Assembly: GCA_003563455.1 (NCBI GenBank)
Contig: PWRV01000014.1
Coordinates: forward strand, 1 to 6,903
DNA: 6,903 nucleotides
DNA from: Thioalkalivibrio sp.
GTDB taxonomy: Bacteria; Pseudomonadota; Gammaproteobacteria; Ectothiorhodospirales; Ectothiorhodospiraceae
Direction of reading: 5' to 3'
Each line of letters starts with the position of its first letter. Position 1 is the stretch's first letter. This document shows positions 1 to 6,184 of this stretch, piece by piece. The position numbers were made by a program, and so were the translations under genes. The notes beneath the pieces were generated by a model that made no database searches, had not been told where the DNA came from, and was given only the letters and a program-made list of their open reading frames with translations.

Positions 1-1490
1 GATACTTGGTCCAGAAAAGCGTAGGGGAGATGCGCCCAGCGAGCGGTCATGAAGTCGATGGTCTCGACCGCGCGCAGGGCGATCACGTAGTCGTACCGAC
101 GACCGTCGCCCATCACGCCCACCGACCGTACTGGCAGAAACACGGCGAAGGCCTGCGACACCTGGTCGTAGAGATCGGCCTGGCGCAACTCCTCGATGAA
201 GATGTGGTCGGCGCGGCGCAGCAGGTCCGCGTATTCCTTTTTCACCTCGCCGAGGATGCGGACTCCGAGCCCGGGCCCCGGAAACGGGTGGCGGTAGACC
301 ATCTCGGTGGGCAAACCGAGCTCCACGCCGATGCGGCGCACCTCGTCCTTGAACAGCTCGCGCAAGGGCTCGACCAGACCCAGGTTCATGTGTTCGGGCA
401 GCCCGCCGACGTTGTGGTGGGACTTGATCACGTGGGCCTTGCCGGTCCTGGAGCCGGCGGACTCGATCACGTCGGGATAGATCGTGCCCTGGGCGAGCCA
501 GCGGGCGTCGACGATCTTGCCGGCCTCCTCGTCGAAGACCTCGATGAACTGCCCACCGATGACCTTGCGCTTCTGTTCCGGGTCGCTGACCCCCTCCAGG
601 GCTTCCAGGAAGCGCTGCTCGGCGTCAACGCGGATCACCTTCACGCCCATGTGCCGCGCGAAGGTCGCCATCACCTGGTCGCCCTCGTGCAGGCGCAGCA
701 GTCCGGTGTCAACGAACACGCAGGTGAGCTGGTCGCCGATGGCCCGGTGCAGCAGCGCGCCCACCACCGAGGAATCAACACCGCCGGAGAGCCCGAGGAT
801 CACGTGGTCGGAACCGACCTGCTCGCGCACGCGCTCGACCATGTCCTCGATGATGGTGCCTGGGGTCCAGAGGTTCTCGCAGCCGCAGATCTCGTGGATG
901 AACCGCGAGAGGATGCGCGTGCCCTGACGGGTGTGCGTGACCTCGGGATGGAACTGGAGACCGTAGAAGCCGCGTTCCTCGTCGGCCATGCCGGAGATCG
1001 GAGCGGCGTCGGTGGAGCACATCAGCCGGAAGCCGGGAGGGAGCTCCGCCACGCGATCCCCGTGGGACATCCACACGTCCAGCAGGCCGTAGCCCTCCGG
1101 CGTGGTGTGGTCCTCGATGTCGGTCAGCAGACGCGTGTGGCCGCGGGCACGGACCTGCGCGTAGCCGAATTCGCGATGCCCCCAGGGCTCGACCCGACCG
1201 CCGAGCTGCGTGGCCATGATCTGCATGCCGTAGCAGATCCCGAGCACCGGCACGCCGAGCTCGAAAACCAGCGGGTGGGCGATCGGCGGGTCCTCCATGT
1301 GCACGGATTCGGGGCCGCCGGAGAGGATCACGCCGCTGGGCGCGAACTCGCGCATCGCCTCGGGGCTCATGTCCCAGGGATGAATCTCCGAGTAGACCCC
1401 GGCCTCGCGCACCCGGCGCGCGATCAGCTGGGTGTACTGCGAACCGAAATCCAGCACCAGGATTCGGTGCGCGTGTACGTCCTGGGTCAT
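1..1490 (-). CDS. guaA: GMP synthase (glutamine-hydrolysing), 3' end cut by window edge
   Basis: Converts XMP, ATP and glutamine to GMP in the cytoplasm, the last step of guanine nucleotide synthesis. Reading from the ATG at 1490, 496 codons lie in the window; E. coli GuaA has 525 residues, so about 30 residues and the stop are missing. The N-terminal class I glutamine amidotransferase domain (about 8-205) has the nucleophile in GICYG (C86) and the other two triad residues in HPEV (H181, E183). The ATP-pyrophosphatase domain has its P-loop at LSGGVDSS (234-241), then KSHHNVGGLP (356-365). HPFPGPGLGVR (401-411) opens the C-terminal dimerisation domain. The frame is intact throughout. The start is supported by alignment (MTQDVHAHRILVLDFGSQYT) and a GGAG about 11 nt upstream; an in-frame GTG at 1502 is a weaker alternative. 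The gene lies 42 nt behind guaB on the same strand and in the same frame, and is presumably co-transcribed with it. Confidence 0.97.
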   Translation of the reverse strand, partial: MTQDVHAHRILVLDFGSQYTQLIARRVREAGVYSEIHPWDMSPEAMREFAPSGVILSGGPESVHMEDPPIAHPLVFELGVPVLGICYGMQIMATQLGGRVEPWGHREFGYAQVRARGHTRLLTDIEDHTTPEGYGLLDVWMSHGDRVAELPPGFRLMCSTDAAPISGMADEERGFYGLQFHPEVTHTRQGTRILSRFIHEICGCENLWTPGTIIEDMVERVREQVGSDHVILGLSGGVDSSVVGALLHRAIGDQLTCVFVDTGLLRLHEGDQVMATFARHMGVKVIRVDAEQRFLEALEGVSDPEQKRKVIGGQFIEVFDEEAGKIVDARWLAQGTIYPDVIESAGSRTGKAHVIKSHHNVGGLPEHMNLGLVEPLRELFKDEVRRIGVELGLPTEMVYRHPFPGPGLGVRILGEVKKEYADLLRRADHIFIEELRQADLYDQVSQAFAVFLPVRSVGVMGDGRRYDYVIALRAVETIDFMTARWAHLPYAFLDQV

Positions 1491-1515
1491 CGCATCATCC
1501 ACTCCGTCAATCCCG

Positions 1516-1548
1516 CTATCCCGGCCACGCCCTCAATCCCGGCGATAG
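1516..1548 (-). promoter_or_regulatory. Stem-loop spanning the guaB stop codon in the guaB-guaA spacer
   Basis: Read on the minus strand, the 5' arm CTATCgCCGG (1548 to 1539, lower-case g bulged) pairs with the 3' arm CCGGGATAG (1524 to 1516). This gives nine base pairs around a 14-nt loop that contains the guaB TGA (1535 to 1533). The spacer also carries the direct repeat TCAATCCCG (plus strand, 1507-1515 and 1533-1541). No U-run follows, so it does not look like a terminator. An effect on guaB mRNA stability or on coupling to guaA is possible, but nothing here proves a function; chance pairing in GC-rich DNA is the alternative. Confidence 0.3.
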
Positions 1549-2993
1549 TTCGGGGCCTCCTTGGTGACCGCCACGTCGTGCACGTGGCTCTCGCGCATTC
1601 CGGCGGTGGTCACGCGCACGAACTGGGGCTTGGTGCGCATCTCCTCGATGGTGCGCGCACCCACGTAGCCCATGGAGGAGCGGAGCCCGCCGGTCAGCTG
1701 GTGAATGATCGCGATGATCGACCCCTTGTACGGGACCCGCCCCTCGATGCCTTCCGGCACGAACTTCTCGGGGCCGGCATTGGCGTCCTGGAAATAGCGG
1801 TCGGAGGATCCCTGCTGCATCGCACCGAGCGAGCCCATGCCGCGATAGGACTTGTAGGAACGTCCCTGGAACAGCTCCACCTCGCCCGGCGCCTCCTCGG
1901 TGCCGGCGAACAGGGAGCCCAGCATCACGCTGTGGGCGCCGGCCGCGATGGCCTTGGCGATGTCACCGGAGAAGCGCACCCCGCCATCGGCGATCAGCGG
2001 GATGCCCGTGCCCTTGAGGGCATCGCTGACATTCGCGATCGCGGTGATCTGGGGCACGCCGACGCCGGCCACGATCCGCGTGGTGCAGATCGAACCCGGT
2101 CCGATGCCCACCTTCACTGCGTCAGCGCCCGCGGCGACCAGGTCGCGCGCGGCATCGCCGGTGGCGATGTTCCCGCCGACCACCTGCACGTCCGGGTAGT
2201 GCTGCTTGACCCAGCGCACGCGGTCCAGCACGCCCTGCGCGTGGCCATGCGCGGTATCGACCACGATCATGTCCACGCCCGCCTCCACCAGCGCCGCGAC
2301 ACGCTCGTCGGTGCCGGCACCGCCGCCGACCGCCGCGCCGACCCGCAGGCGCCCGCGGTCGTCCTTGCAGGCCCCGGGGGGCTCGGAGGACTTCTGGATG
2401 TCCTTCACCGTGATCATGCCGCGCAGCTCGAAGTGGTCGTTCACCACCAGCACCTTCTCGATGCGGTGCCGGTGCAGGAGCTCCATCACATGTTCCCGGT
2501 CCGCACCCTCGGGCACGGTGACCAGCCGCTCCCTCGGGGTCATCACCTCGGTCACGGGCGCCTGCATCCGCGTCTCGAAACGGAGGTCGCGGGAGGTCAC
2601 GATCCCGACCAGGTCGGTCCCGTCAACGACCGGCACGCCCGAGATGTGGTTGGCGCGGGTAAGCTCCATCACGTCGCCGATGGTGGCGCTGGGCGCCACG
2701 GTGATCGGATCGCTGATCACGCCGGCCTCGTATTTCTTCACCCGGAGGACGTGCGCCGCCTGGCGTTCCGCGCTCATGTTCTTGTGCACCACGCCCACAC
2801 CCCCTTCCTGCGCCATCGCGATCGCGAGGCGGGCCTCGGTCACGGTGTCCATCGCCGCCGACAATAGCGGCGATCCCAGAACGATCTCGCGGGTCAGGTG
2901 GGTCGTGAGGTCCACGTCGCGCGGCATCACGCTGGAATGCCCGGGCAGCAGCAGCACGTCGTCGAAGGTGAGGGCTTCCGCGAGTATGCGCAT
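1533..2993 (-). CDS. guaB: Inosine-5'-monophosphate dehydrogenase
   Basis: Oxidises IMP to XMP with NAD+, the committed step to GMP, as a cytoplasmic tetramer or octamer. The protein has 486 residues, close to the 488 of E. coli GuaB. A TIM-barrel catalytic core is interrupted by two CBS domains (about 92-150 and 152-205), where purine nucleotides bind in this family. Visible signatures are FDDVLLLPGHS (10-20), the catalytic loop GPGSICTTR with C303, the phosphate-binding stretch IADGGVRFSGD (334-344), the flap RGMGSLGAM (384-392) and the catalytic Arg-Tyr pair R399-Y400 in SSDRY. The start MRILAEALTFDDV matches the family start and has GGAG (3003 to 3000) six nt upstream. The frame stays open to an upstream ATG at 3086, but that extension would run across the promoter and matches nothing known. 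First gene of the guaBA unit, divergent from xseA. Confidence 0.98.
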   Translation of the reverse strand: MRILAEALTFDDVLLLPGHSSVMPRDVDLTTHLTREIVLGSPLLSAAMDTVTEARLAIAMAQEGGVGVVHKNMSAERQAAHVLRVKKYEAGVISDPITVAPSATIGDVMELTRANHISGVPVVDGTDLVGIVTSRDLRFETRMQAPVTEVMTPRERLVTVPEGADREHVMELLHRHRIEKVLVVNDHFELRGMITVKDIQKSSEPPGACKDDRGRLRVGAAVGGGAGTDERVAALVEAGVDMIVVDTAHGHAQGVLDRVRWVKQHYPDVQVVGGNIATGDAARDLVAAGADAVKVGIGPGSICTTRIVAGVGVPQITAIANVSDALKGTGIPLIADGGVRFSGDIAKAIAAGAHSVMLGSLFAGTEEAPGEVELFQGRSYKSYRGMGSLGAMQQGSSDRYFQDANAGPEKFVPEGIEGRVPYKGSIIAIIHQLTGGLRSSMGYVGARTIEEMRTKPQFVRVTTAGMRESHVHDVAVTKEAPNYRRD

Positions 2994-3038
2994 GGGCGGC
3001 TCCAGGGGTTCCGGGTGGGGGCGGAGAAATAGCCGACC

Positions 3039-3067
3039 AGTATAGAATTCACCGTCTTTGCGGTAAA
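3039..3067 (-). promoter_or_regulatory. Sigma70-type promoter of guaBA
   Basis: On the minus strand a -35 element TTTACC (3067 to 3062, 4/6 to consensus) is separated by exactly 17 bp from a -10 element TATACT (3044 to 3039, 5/6). A short T-rich run lies just upstream of the -35. The segment after the -10 reads GGTCGGC, a GC-rich discriminator of the kind found at promoters repressed by ppGpp and DksA; E. coli guaB is known to be under stringent control. Transcription would begin near 3030-3033, leaving a leader of about 40 nt. I see no PurR-type operator. On the plus strand TATAGA (3041-3046) overlaps this -10 and could serve xseA, but it has no convincing -35. Confidence 0.75.
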
Positions 3068-3094
3068 GAAAAACCACCTGTGCCACACGACGGC

Positions 3095-3100
3095 AAGGAG
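3095..3100 (+). promoter_or_regulatory. Shine-Dalgarno site fixing the GTG start of xseA
   Basis: AAGGAG lies seven nt before the GTG at 3108. This is the strongest ribosome binding site in the window. It decides the xseA start, since no ATG occurs near that point in the frame. Confidence 0.85.
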
Positions 3101-3107
3101 ATCACTC

Positions 3108-4553
3108 GTGACGGACGAGCGAAGCGTTCTCAGCGTTGGCGAGTTGAACCAGCGCGCGGATGAAATCCTGCGCGCGGGCTTCGGATCGGTGTGGGTGGAA
3201 GGCGAAGTCTCGAATCTGCGGCAATACGCCTCGGGCCACCGGTATTTCTCGCTGAAAGACGACCACGCGAGCATCAGCTGCACGCTGTTCCGGGGACGGG
3301 CCGGCAAGGCTGCCCCCTTCGCCGACGGCGACCGGGTCCGGGTCTTTGCACGACCGGGGGTATACGTGGCGCGCGGGCAGTTTCAGCTCGTGGTCGAAAG
3401 CCTCGAGTCCGCGGGCGAGGGCCGACTGCTCGCCGAATTCCAGCGCCTGAAGGCACGCCTGCTGGCCGAGGGTCTGTTCGACCCCGGGCGCAAACGTCCC
3501 CTGCCCCCGCTGGTGCACCGCCTCGGGGTGATCACCTCCGCCCAGGGCGACGTCCGGCACGACATTGCCCGCACCCTCGCCCGACGCTTCCCGCTGCTGC
3601 TGCCCTTCCGGCTTTACCCGGTCGCGGTGCAGGGAGCGGGGGCCGCACCCCGGATCGTTGCGGCGCTGGAAGAGGCGACCCGGGATGCCGCGGTGGACGT
3701 GCTGATCCTGGCGCGCGGTGGCGGTGCGCTGGAAGACCTCTGGGCCTTCAACGAAGAAGCGGTCGCGCGAGCCATCGCCGCGTGTCCGATCCCCGTGGTC
3801 ACCGGGATCGGACACGAAACGGACACCACGATCGCGGACTTCGTGGCCGATCTTCGGGCATCGACGCCAACGGCCGCGGCCGAGGCGGTCAGCCCCGACG
3901 GCGCGGTACTCGGGCGGCAGCTGCACGACGCCGCCGCACGCCTCGGTCAGGCGGCGACGAGCGGACTGCGCGAACGCCGCCAGCGGGTGGAACAGGCGCG
4001 GTCGCGACTGCAGCAGGTTCACCCGGGGCGGCGGCTCGAACAGCACCTGCTGCGCCTCGACGAACTTCGCGGGCGCCTGATCCGCGAAGTCTCCGGCAAC
4101 CGGGAGAAGCAGCTGTACCGGCTGCGGCAACTGGCGCTGCGCCTGAAGGTGCACGACCCCGCACGGCGCCTGCAGACGCTGCGGTCCCAGCTCCGGCAGC
4201 AGCAGCACCGGCTGTGGCTCGCCCGCCCGTCCCGGCAGCTGGTGCGGCTGCAGGACCATCTGGAGGGGCTGCACGGCCGCCTGCTGCGTGCAACCCGGGA
4301 TCGCGTGCGCCGGGACGAGTCGCGGCTTCAGGCCGCCAGCGGCCGGCTGCAGGCACTCTCTCCAGAGGGCGTGCTCGAGCGCGGCTACAGCATCCTGCTG
4401 ACCGCGGATCAGCGCGTGGTGCGCCAGGCCGACCCGGCGCTGGTCGGCACGCAGCTGCATGCGCGACTCGCGCGCGGCGCGCTGGAGCTGACGGTGCTGG
4501 ACGCCGAGCCGCCGAAGAAGGGGCCGGGCCGGAAGCGGCAGACACGCGGCTGA
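3108..4553 (+). CDS. xseA: Exodeoxyribonuclease VII large subunit
   Basis: Catalytic subunit of exonuclease VII, which works with several small XseB subunits to degrade single-stranded DNA from both ends to oligonucleotides, in repair and recombination. It has 481 residues against 456 in E. coli. An N-terminal OB-fold (about 5-105) contains VEGEVSNLRQYASGHRYFSLKDD in pieces across 30-52. The catalytic domain follows with GVITS (140-144), RGGGALEDLWAFN (203-215), GHETDTTIADFVADLR (235-250) and STPTAAAE (252-259). Residues about 265-415 are a long Gln/Arg/Leu-rich coiled coil with repeated units opening HPGRRL (305), DPARRL (350) and RPSRQL (373), the arm that binds XseB in this family. The C-terminal closing segment contains LERGYSI (423-429), then a basic tail. 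The start is GTG. The small subunit gene xseB is not in the window, as is usual. Divergent from guaBA, the arrangement known from gammaproteobacteria. Confidence 0.97.
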   Translation: MTDERSVLSVGELNQRADEILRAGFGSVWVEGEVSNLRQYASGHRYFSLKDDHASISCTLFRGRAGKAAPFADGDRVRVFARPGVYVARGQFQLVVESLESAGEGRLLAEFQRLKARLLAEGLFDPGRKRPLPPLVHRLGVITSAQGDVRHDIARTLARRFPLLLPFRLYPVAVQGAGAAPRIVAALEEATRDAAVDVLILARGGGALEDLWAFNEEAVARAIAACPIPVVTGIGHETDTTIADFVADLRASTPTAAAEAVSPDGAVLGRQLHDAAARLGQAATSGLRERRQRVEQARSRLQQVHPGRRLEQHLLRLDELRGRLIREVSGNREKQLYRLRQLALRLKVHDPARRLQTLRSQLRQQQHRLWLARPSRQLVRLQDHLEGLHGRLLRATRDRVRRDESRLQAASGRLQALSPEGVLERGYSILLTADQRVVRQADPALVGTQLHARLARGALELTVLDAEPPKKGPGRKRQTRG

Positions 4554-4602
4554 CGACGCGCCGCACGCGCAGCAACGCCTTTACGCCTTTGGCCAACCCG
4601 AA

Positions 4603-4630
4603 GCCGATTCGCGTGCAGGCACGCTCCTAC
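4603..4630 (-). repeat. REP-like palindromic element with GTAG head
   Basis: Read on the minus strand it starts with GTAGGA (4630 to 4625), continues with inverted arms GCGTGC (4624 to 4619) and GCACGC (4616 to 4611) around CT, and ends GAATCGGC (4610 to 4603). The plan of a GTAGGAGC head, a short GC-rich palindrome and a GCGA(A) end is that of REP elements of Pseudomonas and other gammaproteobacteria. In those genomes such elements are spread as many copies and are linked to REP-associated tyrosine transposases (RAYT). It lies between two convergent genes, a typical REP location. Only one copy is visible here, so the repeat nature is inferred from the pattern. Confidence 0.6.
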
Positions 4631-4647
4631 GCGGCGGATCCGGCCCC

Positions 4648-4672
4648 TGGCGGGAGGCGAGCCTTCCCGCCA
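4648..4672. repeat. Strong inverted repeat between convergent xseA and cbbY
   Basis: The arms TGGCGGGA and TCCCGCCA are perfect 8-bp complements (4648-4655 and 4665-4672). On the plus strand the stem extends to 10 bp with one G-U pair, around a five-nt loop. It lies 95 nt after the xseA stop and 39 nt after the cbbY stop. No T-run follows on either strand, so it is not a classic intrinsic terminator. It may still protect 3' ends of one or both transcripts, or be part of a larger repeat with the neighbouring REP-like element. Confidence 0.5.
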
Positions 4673-4691
4673 ACCCGACCTCGGGGAAGAT

Positions 4692-4709
4692 CGGCCAGGG
4701 GGCTGGCCG
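4692..4709 (-). terminator. Possible terminator hairpin directly after cbbY
   Basis: CGGCCAG and CTGGCCG form a 7-bp perfect stem around a 4-nt loop, starting two nt after the cbbY TAG on the minus strand. The sequence that follows on that strand, ATCTTCC, is only weakly T-rich, so efficient factor-independent termination is doubtful. Position and stem strength are the only support. Confidence 0.4.
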
Positions 4710-4710
4710 C

Positions 4711-5496
4711 CTACGGTGCTCGGGCCGGCCCCTGTGCTTCCTGGTGCCAGGTCTTCAGGCTGGCGACATCGACATGGCCAGAGGCCGGCGGCGTTCCGGC
4801 CTGCACGGTCACCGGGGCATCGGGTTCGCCGAAGCCATTCAGCACCGCGACGGCACCGGAGAAATCCTGGTCCCGGGTGTAGCCGTTGGTGGTGACCACC
4901 GTCGGCAGGCCCGCGCCGAGGGCGGCCCGCAGCCCGTTCGCGGAATCCTCCAGCGCGAGGCAGGCCGCGGGTGCGAGTCCCAGTTCCGACAGCGCGAGAT
5001 GGAAGATGTCCGGGGCCGGTTTCTTCGCCGAAACGATGTCGCCCGCCGCGATCACCTCGAACCACTGCAGGCCGTCCGCACCGAGCGCGGTGCGCAGCAG
5101 CGTGGTCACGTTCTCGGGGGTGGTCGTGGTGGCGATCGCAAGCCGCAGTCCCGCCGCGCGCGCCTCCTGCAACAGCCGCCGCACGCCCGGCCGCAGCGGG
5201 ATCGCACCGGCCTCCAGCAGCGCCAGATAGTGCCGTGTCTTGGCACCGTGCAATGCACGGATGCGCGCTTCGATATCGGGTGCCCGCAGCAGATCCGGAT
5301 GGGCCTCGGCGAGGTAGAGGCGGATGCGTTCCTTGCCGCCGGTCACGCGGAGCAGCTCGCCGTACCGGGCCTGATCCCAATACCAGTCCAGACCCGACTC
5401 CTCGAAGGCGCGATTGAAGGCGACCCGGTGGCCGTCACGCTCGGTATCGGCAAGGGTGCCGTCGACGTCGAAGATCAGTGCACTCAGCTTGTCCAT
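4711..5496 (-). CDS. cbbY: CbbY-like HAD phosphatase, probable xylulose-1,5-bisphosphate phosphatase
   Basis: A 261-residue haloacid dehalogenase hydrolase with a cap domain between motif I and the core. Motif I is FDVDGTLADTE (9-19; D10 nucleophile, D12 general acid/base), motif II starts in ATTTTPENV (122-130), motif III is AKKPAPDIF with K158/K159, and motif IV is LEDSANGL (182-189; E183, D184). The cap contains VTGGKERI (51-58). The stretches DWYWD, TGGKERI and the TTTTPENV type of motif II recall Rhodobacter sphaeroides CbbY and its plant homologue, which hydrolyse xylulose-1,5-bisphosphate, a misfire product that inhibits Rubisco. From this I infer a Calvin-cycle organism; no other cbb gene lies nearby. 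Phosphoglycolate phosphatase or beta-phosphoglucomutase-like activity is the alternative. The start at 5496 has GGAGG four nt upstream; the frame extends to 5595, but that stretch has no family similarity. Convergent with xseA, divergent from dksA. Confidence 0.88.
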   Translation of the reverse strand: MDKLSALIFDVDGTLADTERDGHRVAFNRAFEESGLDWYWDQARYGELLRVTGGKERIRLYLAEAHPDLLRAPDIEARIRALHGAKTRHYLALLEAGAIPLRPGVRRLLQEARAAGLRLAIATTTTPENVTTLLRTALGADGLQWFEVIAAGDIVSAKKPAPDIFHLALSELGLAPAACLALEDSANGLRAALGAGLPTVVTTNGYTRDQDFSGAVAVLNGFGEPDAPVTVQAGTPPASGHVDVASLKTWHQEAQGPARAP

Positions 5497-5613
5497 ACAC
5501 CCTCCAAAGCATCCGGCGGCGCGGCAGGCCCGGCCGCGTCCGGAACGTTGCCGGCACCCACAGAGTCCCGGAGATCCGGCCGGCTGAATTCGCACACCCC
5601 GGGCGTTCGCCCC

Positions 5614-5644
5614 TTGCCTGCGCGGGTCTTGTCTGATAGATAAG
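5614..5644 (+). promoter_or_regulatory. Putative dksA promoter with overlapping dyad
   Basis: TTGCCT (5614-5619, 4/6 to a -35) stands 17 bp before TAGATA (5637-5642, a poor 3/6 -10). Overlapping the -10 is an interrupted inverted repeat, CTTGTCT-GAT-AGATAAG (5628-5644), with six of seven positions symmetric in DNA and all seven able to pair in RNA if G-U is allowed. The dyad could be an operator or a short leader hairpin. The region is the most AT-rich part of this spacer, which fits a promoter, but the boxes are weak and the assignment is tentative. Confidence 0.4.
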
Positions 5645-5674
5645 GCGCGCTATTTCACGCGGAGACCAGCGTCC

Positions 5675-6127
5675 ATGGCCACAGACTCGAAGAAGACCAA
5701 GCCCTCCTCCAAGCACATGGTGGCCAGCGGCATCGCCGCGTACGAGCCGGAGGCGGGCGAAGAGTACATGAGCGACGAGCAGCTGGCACATTTCCGGGAG
5801 CTTCTGCTCGCCTGGAAACAGGAGCTGCTGGAGGAGGTGAACCGAACCGTCGGTCACATGAAGCAGGAGGCCGCGAATTTTGCCGATCCCGCCGACCGCG
5901 CGACCCAGGAGGAGGAATTCGGCCTCGAGCTGCGGGCGCGCGACCGTGAGCGCAAGCTCTCGAAGAAGATCGACGAGTCCCTGCGCAACATCGATCTGGG
6001 CAACTACGGCTACTGCGAGGCCTGCGGTGTGGAAATCGGCATCCGCCGACTCGAGGCCCGACCCACCGCCACGCTGTGCATCGACTGCAAGACGCTGGCA
6101 GAAATCAAGGAAAAGCAGATGGCCTGA
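5675..6127 (+). CDS. dksA: RNA polymerase-binding transcription factor DksA
   Basis: Binds in the secondary channel of RNA polymerase and, with ppGpp, represses rRNA and other stringently controlled promoters and activates amino acid synthesis genes. It has 150 residues against 151 in E. coli. After a variable N-terminus, EEYMSDEQLAHFRELLLAW (29-47) begins the long coiled coil; its tip holds D71 and D74 in ADPADRA (70-76), the acidic residues needed for function, followed by A76. The zinc finger is complete: C114 and C117 in YCEACG, C135 and C138 in LCIDC. GVEIGIRRLEARPT (118-131) lies between the two cysteine pairs. All these positions match E. coli numbering, so this is canonical DksA rather than a cysteine-less or TraR-like relative. 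The start is supported by GGAG ten nt upstream (5661-5664) and by length. gluQ follows 57 nt later in the same frame. Confidence 0.98.
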   Translation: MATDSKKTKPSSKHMVASGIAAYEPEAGEEYMSDEQLAHFRELLLAWKQELLEEVNRTVGHMKQEAANFADPADRATQEEEFGLELRARDRERKLSKKIDESLRNIDLGNYGYCEACGVEIGIRRLEARPTATLCIDCKTLAEIKEKQMA

Positions 6128-6130
6128 ACG

Positions 6131-6146
6131 GCCCGCCTCCGCGGGT
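6131..6146 (+). other. Small hairpin between dksA and gluQ
   Basis: CCCGC (6132-6136) and GCGGG (6141-6145) pair around the loop CTCC, with a possible extra G-U pair at the base. It begins four nt after the dksA stop. In Shigella flexneri a terminator between dksA and gluQ is reported to limit gluQ expression. This hairpin sits in the equivalent place but is short and lacks a following U-run, so any attenuating role is only a possibility. Confidence 0.3.
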
Positions 6147-6184
6147 ACCGCACACGCCCTCAACGACCCGCACGCCCCGGATTC

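Noticed and set aside
6..2867. Very long plus-strand open frame (953 codons)
   Set aside because: Lies entirely antisense to guaA and guaB in exact codon register, has a His/Gly/Arg-rich composition typical of antisense reading of GC-rich genes, and shows no recognisable domain.
2994..3086. N-terminal extension of GuaB to an upstream ATG
   Set aside because: Would translate through the guaB promoter; the family begins at MRILAEALTF, which has its own good ribosome site.
3102..4460. 452-codon minus-strand open frame
   Set aside because: Antisense to xseA in exact codon register; no domain recognised, and xseA is certain.
4575..4590. Tandem duplication ACGCCTTT x2 after xseA
   Set aside because: Only two 8-bp copies and no larger array; likely chance or simple slippage.
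4648..4672. Calling the strongest hairpin an intrinsic terminator
   Set aside because: No T-run follows the stem on either strand.
3191..4882. 563-codon plus-strand open frame
   Set aside because: Shifted frame over xseA and the antisense of cbbY; Arg/Ala/Gly/Pro-rich shadow composition.
5530..5583. GC-rich palindromic bits in the cbbY-dksA spacer (for example CCGGCCGG)
   Set aside because: Short and of the kind expected by chance at this base composition; no consistent stem or known motif.
5497..5595. N-terminal extension of the CbbY-like protein
   Set aside because: The Cys/Arg/Gly-rich extension has no family counterpart; the start at 5496 is directly preceded by GGAGG and gives the normal distance to motif I.
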